This document shows positions 1 through 11,994 of a stretch of DNA of 64,000 nucleotides, one piece after another. This DNA comes from Megaustenia siamemsis (lineage: Eukaryota > Mollusca > Gastropoda > Stylommatophora > Ariophantidae): NCBI GenBank assembly GCA_032433765.1, contig JAVIAB010000073.1:66272205-66336204 (forward strand), written 5' to 3'. Below the pieces are notes generated by a model. It was not told the DNA's origin, did not search any database, and worked only from the letters and a program-made list of their open reading frames with translations. Position numbers and translations under genes: made by a program. Numbering within the stretch: the first letter of the stretch is position 1; each line of letters begins with the position of its first letter.

Positions 1-930
1 CATCGTTTGTTTTCTTTCCATCCAATTCTACCTATTCTTCTATAAATCCACATTTCATAGGCTTCAATTTTCTGTTCTATTTTCTTGTCTAATGTCCATG
101 TTTCACCATACAGGAATACTGAGAAGATGTAACATTTTGCCATTCTTAGTTTCAGCCCTGCTTATATTTGTTTTGTTGTTTGTATATTTTTCATGGTAGA
201 ACAGTATCATCAGCATATCTTAGGTTATTGATTATCTTTCCATTAATGTTTAGGCCTGGCATCTCTGAGATGTTTTTAAAGATTTGCTCAGTGTATAGAT
301 TGAACAAGCTTGGTGATAGGATGCATCCTTGTCTTACTCCTCTTTTTATGTCCATGGGTGTGTAGAGTTCTCCTTATATTTTATTATTGCTGTTTGCTCC
401 CAGTACAAATTACATATTAGTCGTATGTCTGTGTCGTCTAGATTTATATCCTTTAGGCAATCTATAAGTTGGTTATGGTGTATTCTATTGAAAGCTTTGG
501 TGTAGTCTATGAAGCAGGCATATATTGGTTTGTTTACTTCTATGTACTTTTCAATCAATGTTCTCATGCTAAATATGGCTTCTTTTGTGCCACTGTTTTT
601 CCCGAATCCAAATTGTTGCTCATCTAATTCAGTATTGATTTTATTCTGAATCCTTCCTTGTATAACTTTTAGTAAAATTTGTGTTACCTGGCTCATTAGG
701 CTTATTGTTCTGAAATCATTGCATTCAACTGCACCATTCTTTTTAGGCAAGGCAATGAAAGTTGATGTTTTTAGTTTGTTTGGTATGTATCCTGTATGGT
801 ATATGTCATTTTGCATATGTCTGTGATCACTTTGATGCCAAAATCTTCTAGAGCCTGTATCATCTCTATCATCTGTATATTGTTATGTCCTGCTGCCTTT
901 CCCTTTTCATTATTTTTTGCTTTAAAATTC
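1..930 (-). pseudogene. LINE reverse transcriptase fragment
   Basis: Degraded non-LTR retrotransposon RT read on the minus strand. From right to left: the pre-finger region near 930-817 (in another frame), then an open segment 816-346 with a fingers/palm block and motif A (CFIDYTKAFNRIHH). In a further frame at about 360-190 come RQGCILSPSLFNLY (motif B) and the catalytic box RYADDTVL. Positions 167-1 hold the C-terminal connector typical of these elements (LYGETWTL, then AYEMWIYRRIGRIGW). At least two frameshifts and an internal deletion between the YADD box and the connector show it is dead. It sits in the intron just upstream of the first visible host exon. Confidence 0.85.
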
Positions 931-1039
931 TAAAAATAAAAAAAATAAATGTTTACTTTTGTTTCAATATTTATTTACTGCCAGTTATATGGTCCATTTT
1001 TAAAATTACATTTGTTTGTTTGTTGCTTTCTTCTAACAG

Positions 1040-4000
1040 AAATCCAGACGGTCGTCCATTGTGAAAGCACATGTAAGACAGAAAATACAAGAGCAGAACT
1101 TGGTAAAATGCAGATCTCCCATTAAGTTATCATCTGACAGCAAGTCACTTATTCCTGATGTTAGTTATTCAGAGTCCATAGCGTTGAAGAGCAGTGCTGT
1201 TATACATGAACTGAGTGGTTGTAAACTGCAGTCTGCCAACATTTATAGTACCACCAGCCTGGATACAACATTATCATCAAATAACAGCCATAATAATTCT
1301 GCACTAACTATTCCATGTTTATCATTGGGGGGTAGAAAGCCTACAAAAACAACTGAATCTACAAACCAAAATAACCTGCAAGAAGTTAATAGGTCTATAC
1401 AACATGGAGAGAAAAACATGCACTTGAAGCAGCATCTTGTAAAGAAAGAAGAAATGGAAATAACAAGTCAGTCTGCTGACAGGGAGGAATTTTATGATAA
1501 TGAAGACCCCAAAATTAGTTGTAATTTCAGAAAAAGAACTGAAAATGTTTTAAAGAGGAGCAGACAAGAATCCCATTGCAGTGATGGTTTCAAGCAATAT
1601 AATAAAGCACACAAATTAAGAAGATCTAACAATAAACCAACAATGAACTGCGTGCAACCTGCAATACGCAAGATTTTGTGCCCAAATAAATATTCACAAT
1701 CACCAGTTAAGGACTGTCAGACTGTCACAACAGTTCACAAACCTCTCATTCCAAATCAAGAGAATTTTGTACATTTAAATAAAGAGAAGTCTTTCATAGT
1801 AGAGGCTGCATTTAGGAAATCAGAGTCTATGAGGAATGATGGAAGTGGTAGCTTAATATTGGATGATCAGTCTCTCAATAGAAATGCAACTGAGAGCAAC
1901 AACAAATTAACTAGTATTGTTACTGACAAATGCTTTGAACTGAAAGACCTGCAAAACCAGATAACTCACAAGGGGTTAGTTGATGTGATATTAAAACCCA
2001 GTGAAAGCTCTTTAGACTCCTTAGTTGTCAGTAAGAACTCTGAGTTCATTGACTGTGTGAAGAGTGGGGAAATATGTTTGAATAAAATGATGATGGATGT
2101 TGATAAAGAGCATTGTGAAATTGTGCAAAGTTTAACAGAAATTGATGTTCTAGGTAAAAACATCCAAACAGGACATTGTGTAAATGCGAAGGACTTTGCA
2201 AGTAGCTCTCTTGAGAACAGTAAGCAGCCCGTTCCATCTAATGGTGCTTCCGATATTACTGATACTACAGATGATTCTGATCTAAAAGGTAAAAATAGTG
2301 AAGTCCTACCTTCTTTCTGTGAACAGCTTAACAGTGACTCAGAGACTAAACAAGTCTGTCTAGATTCTGTGGATATCACAGATTTCTCAAGAATTGACAA
2401 GAATGGCAATACAAATCACAAATACAGAAAAGAAAGCAGTTTGAGCAATGAGAGTGATGAGGACATTGTGAAAGGGTCTCAAATTAGCATTCTCACTGTG
2501 AAGACCCAGCTGTGTGGCAGAAAACAAAGACAGTCTTTAAGTGAAGATTATTCTCAGAATATTTTGTCCTTAACACCATCCTTTAGAAGTCTACAGAATC
2601 CATTACAAAATATTAAACATGCTGTTGAAAATGTTAATAAAGGTAATGAGCATTCTATATATAAAGAGGAGTTAGTTACAGACTCTGAGTTTTTCAATAT
2701 CTTGGGTCTCTCACAGAATGAACATGAGGTCTTGTATCAAAGAGAAATCCAAGCTGTTAATGTGTCTTCACAGAATAAAGATAAATGCAACACCACATTG
2801 ATAAACCAGGCAAGCAGTAATGACTGTATTAGAAAACTGCATATCACATGTGAACTTAATGATTTAGGCACACCTGAAGTACCAAGTACCTTGACAAGTA
2901 CACCACTTTCAGGTAATGTACAATTAGATGGTTATTCTGAACACACCTCAAGCAAGAAAAAAAAATTGAGCAAGTTCAGTTCTGAGATGCAGAATAGATT
3001 AGACTGTGCACAGACAGCTAGCGAAACTTCCAGCTCTGAAGATAATTTCTTAGAATACACAGAACTAGATGTCATACCTTACTCACAGTTAGAGCTAACT
3101 GAAGATTTCTTGTCTGAAACACAGCAGTCCGTAAATAGTTTGAACAAAGCTTGTCATGCAACAAAACATTCCAGGGCGTTGGTGAAACGTCGATCTTCCA
3201 GAATATCCTCAATTTGTTTCTCACATCCCAAATCTTCAAGTTATGATGACAGTCTAGAATCTTCCCATTTTGATTCTGAGTTTAAAAAAGTCAAAAAGAG
3301 GTCACTTACACAACAAAAGAAGGCTGCATCAATACTATCAATTTTCCAGTTTTTGATGGATGAAGCCAAGAAAATGAGTTCGTTTTAGATTTTGAATTGC
3401 CCATTTCATTTAACATATTGAAAACCCAAACAGAATGTGCTTTAAAGTCTCCCTTCTTTTTTGCAGTGCAAGAAATTAGACAAAGTAAAGAGAGTATTGG
3501 GAGTGAAGAAGATTACAGTAAAAATATGAATGATATTTTTACCTCCAAATGTTTATTTCAAGAAGCTGTAGGTAAAAAATTATCATCTGCCAACAAAAAT
3601 GAAGAAAAACAAAATTTAATTGCCACACAGGAATTTATTGATGAAGGGAGTAGAAAGGATATAAGGTACACAAATACAAATAATGTGGAGAGGTCCACAG
3701 ATTACTCTTGCACATCAAATAATGTACCTGATAGAAAGAACCCACATCAATGTTAGGAGATCTGGAGGCTACTGATGTCATATGTAGAGATAGAGAAGTG
3801 GCATCAGAAGACATAGTACAGGAATATTTGTTGGAAATCGCTGACAGCAAAAGTAATCACATGACTGACATGCCCAATATGACACGCAGCTCATACTGTG
3901 TTGAAAAAACTCTTCAGTTTCATAGCTCAGGTAGCTACAGCACACCTCTGAGACAGAGGAAGAAACATATTTTTAAATTAGGTAGAAGGTTAGCTAATCC

Positions 4001-5098
4001 TTCAATTGCTAAGAAACTGTTTGTTGCAAGAAATGGGGGACTTCATGGTCTTGGCTGTAAAACACATGAAGATTTATTAGGACATCCTGCAGACATTAAA
4101 GCATTACCAGCAGAAAGTACTAACATCACAAATGAAACAGTGCAGAAGTTAAAGCTGTCACATTCAGAAGAATCAGCTGTATGCACCTCCCAAAAATGTA
4201 CAGTCAGGACTTGTCCAGTTAAAATGTTGTCATTACCTGAGTTTAAAACGTCAAGTCCTGCTTCAGGAAACTCCCTAACAATTTGTGAGACTCCAAGAAC
4301 CCCAACTGCATTGTGTGTCCATTCACAATCTGATAGTTTTATTAGAATACCAATTACCACCCCTGAACATCCATTTCGAGACAGCATGTCTTTGTTGTCT
4401 ACACCTACAGTTCTTGAAGCTGCACAAACTGTCAGTTCAAATGCTGAGTTTGCAAGTCCAGAAATGAATTCTTCATTCCTTCATTTACCAGGCCAAGTTA
4501 TAACAAAAATATCTAATCAGTTGAGTTCCTCACAAAATTCAAGAGGAGGTTTTAGTTTAACTTCCACACCCAAATTTACTGCTGGAAACAAAACAGGTAC
4601 CCTCACAGGGCAAGATTTCAAGCCTTCTATAGAAATGTCAATAGAGGGAGTTGAATCAAGAGAGATACATCTTTCTTCACAATCAGAAACCACTTCTTCA
4701 AAAGTAACATCCCCATACTTGCCCAATGCATTAGTGGATCAAATGTTATCATTTGATGAAAGTTATCTATCTCCTGCTCAAATTCCTGTAGAGGGTAAGC
4801 ATTTGCTTGTTTGGAAAGAATGCAGAACAGAGTTATCTCTCAACTCATCTGTTGAGTTAACTAATGGCCCACTAGATAACATGTCCTGCCTATCTAGCAC
4901 ATCCAATAATCTTATCACTACATGGAAACAAATACCCAAAACAGTGTCCACTCCAATTCTCGTGTTGGAGAAAGAAAACTCCAGAAACCATCTAGGCATA
5001 CCCAGATTTCTCCCATTATAAAGAGGTCAAGGTCTAAACTTTCAAGCAGTAATAGAAAGACAGGTCATTGTGCTTTGAGGTTTGCAGGCTGCTTCCAG
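1040..5098 (+). CDS. PALB2: PALB2-like giant internal exon (three -1 frameshifts)
   Basis: Internal exon: a pyrimidine-rich tract and TTCTAACAG end at 1039, and a consensus donor CAG|GTAAGT sits at 5098/5099. Reading starts in phase 0 with KSRRSSIVK; there is no initiator Met and the frame is closed by TAA just upstream in the intron. The product is a roughly 1,350-residue Ser/Thr/Asn/Lys-rich, low-complexity region with several basic patches (KKHIFKLGRRLANPS near 3960-4000; IIKRSRSKLSSS near 5010-5045), as expected of the disordered middle of PALB2. The frame changes three times: near 3360-3385, between about 3727 and 3753, and between about 4925 and 5018. All are -1 shifts, so they could be assembly deletions in homopolymers or real lesions. 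The stop-bounded pieces are 1040-3388, 3397-3756, 3750-5021 and 4922-5098. Confidence 0.8.
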
Positions 5099-5139
5099 GT
5101 AAGTCTGTGTACCGTATGAGTTCATCATTTAGCTAGCTT

Positions 5140-5345
5140 GTTCCTTATGGAATGTGACTCCAATGACATCTATTCTGAAGTTTCTTTCTACTGCATAGAA
5201 TGTTCAGCATCTGCAGCAGTCAATCTCAGCTTGTTTGTGATATCTTTCACTAACTTTCTAGGTTTTCCTCTCTCTCTCTTGTTTGTCTGAAACTATGCTC
5301 TGCATGATTATCTTTTCTAAGCTATTAATATAATTTTACGTGACC
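5140..5345 (-). pseudogene. LINE C-terminal tail fragment
   Basis: Minus-strand reading gives RERGKPRKLVKDITNKLRL, then ADAEHSMQ and two stops. This is the GRPR...W/ADAE... tail that closes many LINE RT polypeptides. It is short, interrupted and assigned by pattern only. It begins just after the splice donor of the giant exon. Confidence 0.45.
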
Positions 5346-6224
5346 AAAATATTCTATACTCTATCACTTATCAGTTTATAAATATTTTCTGTGAGGTTGT
5401 TGCTGACTTCCTGAGACAGTGGATTTAATTATTTCATGTAAAACATTGCTGGCAGTGACAATTTGGCTTCATCAAATTGCAGTTAGCATTTGTAAACATT
5501 TTTCCACCTTCTATTATTGTTATTGGTAAACTCATCTTAATCTGTTGTGCTCCTGTCTAGCATCTTGGAACCATGTTTGCAGACATCTTTGTGGTGAGGG
5601 AAGAGTCTTCCTTTGGTTCTTTTTCCAAGATCCAACTGTGTCAAGATCTGAGAATACATCATTCTTATATTTGGCATGGATGACAATCTTAGATACTTTG
5701 GAGGAAGGTGACCATTCTGAGAATTCTAGTATTTCTTTATTATAATTTTATTTATCTTGTTTGTTATTTGATTTATGTAAGAGATCCTAACTAATGGGGG
5801 TGTGAAATGATTTTATTCTTTTTGGCTTGTGAGGTGTAGTCCATGATTTACTGACATAAAGTTGGTCGATGAGCACACATGCTTTATATATAGCAGCGCT
5901 TGGTGTTTAATATCATCATTTTTTTGTTCAAGTCTTTGTGATAGTCTGGCTAGGCTGGTTGGCAGTATCATCTACGCTAGACCAGCATATCCTTTAAGGG
6001 TAGTTTTGGTAGATACATAATCAAAGGGTGAAACAGTTCCTGCACACTTGAGATACTTTAATAGATTATCAGTGGACAACCTGCAGGAAAAGCATGGAGA
6101 AAATTGTGTCCAGGAGAGCAAGTCATTCATCCTAATGAGATGCTGCAGCTTTATATTATGGCAGGTGTGAGAAGAGGCTGAAATCAGGATGTTGAGAAAG
6201 ATTCTTTTCTGCTAGAATGAGACA
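5346..6224. other. Intronic sequence, nothing recognised
   Basis: No convincing coding, RNA or repeat signature. Short open stretches are interrupted in all frames; the sequence is probably old transposon debris. Confidence 0.4.
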
Positions 6225-6930
6225 AAAACAAAGTGGAATTTTGGTGTTCTATCATCGGTATCAATCAAAGAAACAATCATCACCATCATGCAGCATAAAA
6301 ATAAACAGGACAAACTTGAAACAAGAGCAACGTCTGAAATACTTGGGCACAATAATAGCATAAGATGGAAGATGCACCACAGAAATGAAAGGCAGAATAG
6401 CTCAGGCCAAAATAGCATTTCAGAAAATGAAAAATATCTTATGCAACAAATCTATGTCAATAGAAATGAGAAAGAGAGTTCATCGGTGCTATATAGAACC
6501 AATTCTGACCTATGGAAGCGTATCATGGACAGCAGACAAACAAATGAAAAGACGATTAGAGGCCACAGAGATGGGGTTTCTCAGAAGAATGTTGAAAGTT
6601 CCCTCGACAGCTAAAAAGACCAATGAGGAAGTTCTCAAAGAGGCCAACACAAAAAGGGAGCTCCTAAAAAACATCAGTAAGAAACAATCAACATTTTTCG
6701 GGCACATCATGAGAAGAGGAAAGTTGGAATTCTTGGTTACAACTGGCAAAATAAAAGGAAAGAGAGATCGCGGATGACAAAGAGAGAAAATACTGGATAG
6801 CTTCGTGTCATGTCATGGAAAACAGTCAACAACAGAACTGATACGATGCACTGTGGATAGAAGATTGTGGAAGGACATGATCGCCTACGCCAACCGGTAT
6901 GGCACATGATGATGATGATGATCATCATCG
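6225..6930 (+). pseudogene. LINE RT C-terminal fragment with (GAT)n tail
   Basis: Plus-strand C-terminal part of a LINE. KYLGTIIA, a stop, then DGRCTTEMKGRIAQAK is followed by a long open stretch (6385-6777) with CYIEPILTYG, LEATEMGFLRRMLKVP and FFGHIMRRGKLE, all standard landmarks of this region. After the stop near 6775 the same frame continues through DRRLWKDMIAYANRYGT to a terminal GATGATGATGATGAT tract at about 6909-6930. That tract marks the 3' end of the insertion. The copy at 17812-18760 belongs to the same or a closely related family. Confidence 0.8.
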
Positions 6931-7084
6931 CTGCACTCTGGAAACATACATAGGTGCTTTGATATTCTCCTCAAAATTGCAATCAGCATGCAGTGACTTA
7001 CTCTGCCATTTCAATGATGGCTGACAATTCCTTTCATTTGTCCAGAATGTCACTGTTCTGACAATGCGAATCTTCACCTTACCT

Positions 7085-8290
7085 TGTCTCTTCTTCTACC
7101 TTTTTAGCTCCCAGTGGAGCATAGGTCTTCAACAAACACTTTCCAAGTCGTTCTGTTTTTTGCCATTCTTTTAAGATCATTCCATGTCTTCCCCATCATC
7201 TTCATTTCTGCTTCTATCTGTCTTCTCCAAGAATTTCTTGGTCTTCCTCTTTGTCTTTTCCCCTGGGGATTCAAAAAAAGGGCCTGTTGTGTAATACTCT
7301 CAGTTGGCTTCCACAGTGTGTGTCCTATCCAGTGCCATCGTCTTCGTTGTATCTCTTTATCCACTGGTGTTTGACTGGTATATTTCCATAATTCTATGTT
7401 AGTGATTTTGTCCTGCCATTTCCATCCTTTTATCCTGCGTAAGCATCCATTAATGAAAGTCTGTATCTTCGTGATTGTCAATTTTGTTGTTCTCCATGTT
7501 TCCATATAATAGGAGTGCCTTAACATTTGAGTTGAAAATTTTTATTTTGTGTTTAACCTAATTTCTTTGGATTTCCATATGTTTCCCAGTGCAATGAAAG
7601 CTCCTCTTGCTTTTGATATCCTTATTTTGGTATAATTTTCTGTTCCTCCCTCTTTATCTATATTACTGCCCAGATATATGTAAGATTGTACATCTAATAG
7701 AGGTAATTCTCCTAGTTTTATTTGGTTATTGCCAACTGTATTAATTCTCATAATGTTGGTCTTATCTCTATTAATCTTCAGTCCTAGCTGTTGTGATCTC
7801 TCATCAAGTATGCTCATTTTATCCTGCATCTGTTGATGGCTGTGTAATAGGAGAGCTATGTCATCAGCAAAGTCTAAATCATCAAGTTGTTTGGTCAGTG
7901 ACCACTGGATTCCATTTCTGTTGTTTTGAGTTATTTTCATAATCAAACTATGGCCAGTAGAAAGAGAAATGGAGATAGAAGGCATCCCTGCCTTACTCCT
8001 GTTCTTATTTCAAATGCTTCTGTAATCTGTCCTTCATGCACCACACTACATTTTGTTCCTTCATACATTGTTTTTATCAGGTTAATGAACTTTATGGGGA
8101 TTCCGTAATGACTCAGCAACTTCCAAAGCATTCTTCTGTCTAAACTATCAAATGTCTTTTCGTAACCTATGAATCCAATATAAAGTGGGGATTTTAGTTC
8201 TAAACTTTGTCTAGCAATGTATATATATGGCCTTTGGCGTCTTGACAAACGGTTGGTAGCAAGCAATCATGATAAGTCAGTAGTTTGGTA
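7085..8290 (-). pseudogene. RTE-like LINE, 5'-truncated RT
   Basis: Minus-strand RT of an RTE-like element. Motif A region (YIGFIGYEKTFDSLDRRML, with the usual catalytic Asp of FIDY replaced by Gly) lies near 8190-8120. Motif B (GVRQGCLLSPFLFLL) lies near 8000, and LDDLDFADDIALL gives the FADD catalytic box near 7870. The thumb/connector runs to about 7542. A frame change near 7530-7540 leads into the C-terminal block (7526-7104) ending LCSTGS. It is about 80-90% similar at protein level to the plus-strand copy at 13880-17710, which ends with the same residues. It is truncated 5' of the palm; the 3' tail is (GAA)n-like near 7090. Confidence 0.85.
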
Positions 8291-8295
8291 AAGCA

Positions 8296-8725
8296 TTAGT
8301 GTCTCATACTTAGTGCTGCTTTACTGAACATCTTCTCTCGTGGCTGAATTTGCCAATCCTGGACAGACAGATCCATCCACAGAACTATGAAGGTGTATTT
8401 GCGGTACCTGGCCTTGTCTCTTTTCTCTTGTGCCTTTTGTCTTCTGAATTTTATATTACCGCTGTCTCGAAAGTTGCTGTGTCGTTTTTTTATTTGTGCT
8501 CTCCATGTGCTACGATCCGCAGCCACATTTTCCCAGTTTCTTTCACTTATAGAAAATTCCCTCAAGGAAGCCCTGCAAACATCCTTATATCTCAGCACTT
8601 TCCGTCCTTAAGTTCGCCGTATATTTGTTAGGGAATACGATTGTTTGCCATTCTTCTTATATGGCAGGGCCACCTTAGTCTACGAATCCTAAGTGTTGCC
8701 ATGAGCGATGGGAGTTTGGCTTGAA
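8296..8725 (-). pseudogene. LINE C-terminal fragment of a different family
   Basis: Minus-strand reading gives RIRRLRWPCHIRRMANNRIP near 8700-8630. After a frame change it gives LRYKDVCRASL, then RNWENVAADRSTWRAQIKK (8598-8296). This LR.KDVCK...AADRS.WR layout closes a LINE class distinct from the RTE-like copies nearby. The expected zinc-finger end (Cys...SRIGL...H) is not readable because of a further frameshift. It abuts the 5' break of the RTE-like copy at 8290. Confidence 0.7.
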
Positions 8726-8734
8726 GCAGGGAGG

Positions 8735-10230
8735 GAGCAGTGATTAAAGAGTGTACAATAAGATGGGAGTGAGGTAGGAGAAATCGAGGGGAGATAAGAA
8801 GGGTGTGTAAAATAGAATCATGGGATCCACGAGAGGTGAACACTTCGTGAGGCACGGGAATTGTAAGACAATGTAGAAACGTGGCAGGGATATAACAAGG
8901 GGTATGATTGGTGGAAGGGAGAAAAGGTGAGACAAAGAATAGGTTGGGACATTCATTTTCGAGAGGAAGCGAAGGTTCGAAGACAAGTCATAGGAAGACA
9001 AAATGTAATTGTGCAAATTGCAGCAACGAACAGATAGTGTCAAATTGTGAGTTAGTTCACCATGTTCATCTTCATCAGACATATGAGGATAAAGTGTAGT
9101 TGGGCAAGTTGCCGCAACGAACAAATTAGTGTCAAGTCGTGAGTAATCTCACCAACTTAGGCTTCATGAGAAGCAGCGTGCTAGAAGGTAGTGGTGCAGT
9201 TTAGCAACTACGACCATTCAAGTGACAGTAGGGAGGATAAGTCAATGAGTCAAGCTTCATGGGGAAACATGACATAGTGGGGTGTGCAGGCAGCGACACC
9301 GCGCAGTGTACGTGGCGCTGAGCGAGACAGGCTCGCTAGGGCCCTATCAACCAAGACAGGGCTAGATACGGGGTATGACGCTCCAGGAGATAACAAGATT
9401 GGCGAAGTGAGCGAAATCAATATTGCCGGCTTCATGAGTAGCAATCCAGTTGCTGTGGGGTACTTGTGGAGAATTCCTAGGCAACTACTATTTAGAGGAA
9501 GCTAGGAGAGGTCAGAGTGGTGGAGATAGTGCAGCAATCTGACTGTGTAGTGTCAGAGATAACGCTAGGGAAAGCCGCAAAGTGAGTGGGCAATGTATGT
9601 GAGGTTGCGAACATACTATTGTAATTGTGCATGTGAACATGTTATGTGAGAAGGACATTGTAGAGAATAAAACCACAGGTGGGTTCTTTTTATCTGGTGT
9701 TGAGTCAATGCTTGTTCGAGCGCTAGCTGTATTTGTCTGTCCCTGGTGAAGAACGAAGCTGGTTTGCAAATAACCGACGGTGTAACACTAAACAGCACGG
9801 AGTACGACGGGCAACGATCAACCCGGCCAAGGGTGTCATACAAGTGCAGAGTCAAACGCGGCGACAGTTCGGAGCAGTGACCATCTATCACATGCAGAGG
9901 TCGACTTGGCTTGTCAGTTCATCAAGGCAGTGCATACACCTTCAAGTCCAGTGCACGTGTGCTGTAATGATCGCTGGCTGATCATACGTGCATGTGATAC
10001 AACGCAAATTTTGGCGTTGAGGTCAAACACCGAGCAGTCCACAAGTGGGTCACGTGTTCAGTGATTCGGGCGGTCACTAGGTGTCCCAGCAAGGCATTGA
10101 CACCTGAACAAGTGAAGGCTCAGGTCTAGACGAGCCTTCACCACAACAAGTGCCAGTTGAGGTCAGCTGGCCTATCAGTGTGTGTAAGACAGGCCTCAGC
10201 GTGGCTTCAAAGGGGCAAGAGAAGACAGTT
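8735..10230. mobile_element. GC-richer block, possible LTR/leader remnant
   Basis: Visibly richer in G and C than its surroundings and without a convincing coding frame. It contains an AATAAA (about 9667) followed by GGTGGGTTCTTTTT and later GCGGCGACAGTTCGG, reminiscent of the R/U5 end and leader of an LTR retrotransposon. No paired LTR, primer site or gag/pol was found, so the identity is a guess. A 91-bp tandem duplication lies at its left side. Confidence 0.2.
9001..9180. repeat. 91-bp imperfect tandem duplication
   Basis: Two diverged copies of about 91 bp. The marker TTG..GCAACGAACA recurs at about 9020 and 9111, followed in both by AGTGTCAA.T.GTGAGT and CTTCATnAG. It lies inside the GC-richer block. 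Confidence 0.7.
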
Positions 10231-10235
10231 ATAGG

Positions 10236-10520
10236 CTCGTTGTAAGACATTAGAGTTAATTACTTTGTCTTGCCATTTGATGTTCATAGTCTTGCGAAGG
10301 CAACGTACATGAAAGCTGTTTAACCTTTTGTCCTGCCCTGCATAGGTAGTCTAAGTTCCTGATCCATATAGAAGTGTACTAAGCACACAACTTTGGTAAA
10401 TTTGAATCTTGGACCTGAGTGTTAAATTGGTGTTGGCCTATACTCTGTCTTTATGGAAGCAGCCTTTCCGATTCAAGAATTTATTTCTTCTTCAAGGGAG
10501 ACACTAGTTGTGACCATAGA
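10236..10520 (-). pseudogene. LINE RT connector fragment
   Basis: Minus-strand reading shows a degraded connector region: RIGKAAS-like start near 10460, VVCLVHFYMDQELRLPMQG near 10400-10330, and a (K)WQDKV(I)TL-like end near 10260. These correspond to the '..LL YGSE.W.l....' and 'WQDKVTN' blocks of LINE C-termini. Several stops and frame changes are present. Confidence 0.5.
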
Positions 10521-10524
10521 AATA

Positions 10525-10865
10525 AGATAAAGTAATGTAGTTTCACTTTTTTTTGAAGTCCTTCATCCTCCTCTTTCTGGGCACTAATGATATCTGTCCT
10601 TTTCATTGGCTGTCCAAAGGTAAATTTCTATGTTAATTACCTACAACATTGTATAGATTAATAAGAACATTTATTTAGATTAATCCTGTATTCTTGGGGA
10701 GCAATATGATGATTAATTAAGGTACAATTATAAGACTTGGACTTAAATCTATTTGGAGTCTTGTTAAATACAAGTGGTATGAGACAACAAAGATGATGGA
10801 TAAGGAGAGTGCACAACTAACATGTACAGGAAGTATCAGCATACATACCTTGCAAAACCTTTTGT
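10525..10865. other. Intronic sequence, nothing recognised
   Basis: AT-rich intron sequence without a recognisable coding, RNA or repeat signature. Confidence 0.4.
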
Positions 10866-10869
10866 GAAG

Positions 10870-10980
10870 AAACTTTCTTGCCCAGAAAAATTCTGGTACA
10901 TATTTAAGGCTCAGTGAACCTGGAAGCTGTTGATAAGGATAAAACTCAACCTCTTGTCCCTAGTTGTGGAGTTTTAACTG
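10870..10980 (-). mobile_element. Diverged SINE-1 fragment
   Basis: CCCAGAAAAATTCTGGTAC, then TTTAAGGCTCAGTGAACCTGGAAGC matches the internal block of the SINE at 15726-15980 (CCCAGAAAAAAATCCGGTAC; TTTAAGGCTGGGTGAACCCGGAAGC) with many changes. It is an older copy in minus orientation, with the tRNA-like head barely recognisable. Confidence 0.6.
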
Positions 10981-11257
10981 ATTAGTAATTCATTCATTCA
11001 CTTCAGTGCTTCAGACCTCAGAAAAATCTCATCAGTCATAGCTGAATCCATTAAAATGGAAAATGGTTGTGATTTTTATAATACCAATGTACAAACAACA
11101 ACCCACCTCTTATTGCTCTCAACTGAGCTTATTCATGTACTATAAAATATAAATTTATTAAACGATCTTATGCTAGATGTTTGCAGTGTTGCATGGTTTT
11201 AGTAGAGACACTATCTACATTTGACTATTACTGTTGTTTGTTAAGTGTTGTGCCCAG

Positions 11258-11410
11258 GATGCAGTGGTTAGCCTTCTCAGTGGTATGTTCAAGACACCAG
11301 AAAATGAAGAGAAATATTACATTGTCAGTGTTCAGGCCACATCTCTGACAGTGTGGGTGGAAGATAACCTTTGTGGATGGACAGCGGAGTTAGATTGGAG
11401 GCTCTGTTCT
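11258..11410 (+). CDS. PALB2: PALB2-like exon, start of WD40 propeller
   Basis: A 153-bp phase-0 exon of 51 codons. Acceptor TGCCCAG ends at 11257 and donor TCT|GTGAGT sits at 11410/11411. An alternative acceptor TTAAG at 11245 would keep phase and add four codons. It encodes DAVVSLLSGMF, then EEKYYIVSVQ, SLTVWVED and WTAELDW, matching the first propeller blade of PALB2, where human protein has DVSAMF, PCIITACE and VVSLWKAL at the same spacing. The exon is intact with no stops. It follows the giant exon in phase and precedes the 18.8-kb exon in phase. Confidence 0.85.
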
Positions 11411-11649
11411 GTGAGTGCCAAATATTTATTTTAGCATTAGTGATTAAAACTTCCACTTGTTATAATTTATTACTTTGTTTGGTTGCAAATGTCAGTTTGC
11501 ATCTGACCATAGTTTATATATTTTAAAAGTGGTAAGGAATTATTCACCCTTTGAACCAAAATCCTAATATACTGGTTTGTGTGTAAGAAATTCTTAGCCT
11601 AGTTCTGTTTCTTTCTATTTGTCTTAGACATGTACATTTAATGCATGGA
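11411..11649. other. Intronic sequence, nothing recognised
   Basis: AT-rich start of the intron after the first propeller exon. Confidence 0.4.
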
Positions 11650-11892
11650 AAAAAAAGTAAAGTACCCCCGTCACGCCAAGTGGCGTATAGGAAATATGGT
11701 GTTAGTGACCATAAATTTTACAGACCTTCGGCACATGATTTTTGGAATAATGTGGTCGGTATTACGCCCGTGCCACTTTCCAGAAAAAAATCCGGTACCT
11801 GTTAAAGGCAGGGTGAACCGGAAGCCATCGGTTGGGATCGAACCCTTCCTCTTGTCCTTTGTAGACCAGTTCACTAAAATGCGTGGTTAATT
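11650..11892 (-). mobile_element. tRNA-derived SINE-1 copy
   Basis: Minus-orientation copy of the same SINE as at 15726-15980. AAAGTAAAGTACCCCCGTC at the left is the 3' end. GGTTGGGATCGAACCCTTCC near 11829 is the reverse complement of the B-box (GGTTCGATCCC). CCAGTTCACTAA near 11866 precedes a degraded A-box. The first head bases are corrupted (AAAATGCGTGG). Confidence 0.85.
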
Positions 11893-11994
11893 TGTGAATA
11901 ATAATGATTTCAGATGTCTTGAAGATTACACAATGCTGTTAGACTTACAATAAAATTGCAAAATATATTAGTTGATCATCATCAACTTGTACTG

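Noticed and set aside
168..365. Plus-strand ORF at the window start
   Set aside because: It is the antisense of the LINE RT region that carries RQGC and YADD on the minus strand.
1966..2409. Minus-strand ORFs opposite the giant exon (also 4043-4387 and 4517-4726)
   Set aside because: Shadows of the plus-strand coding exon, with no recognisable motif.
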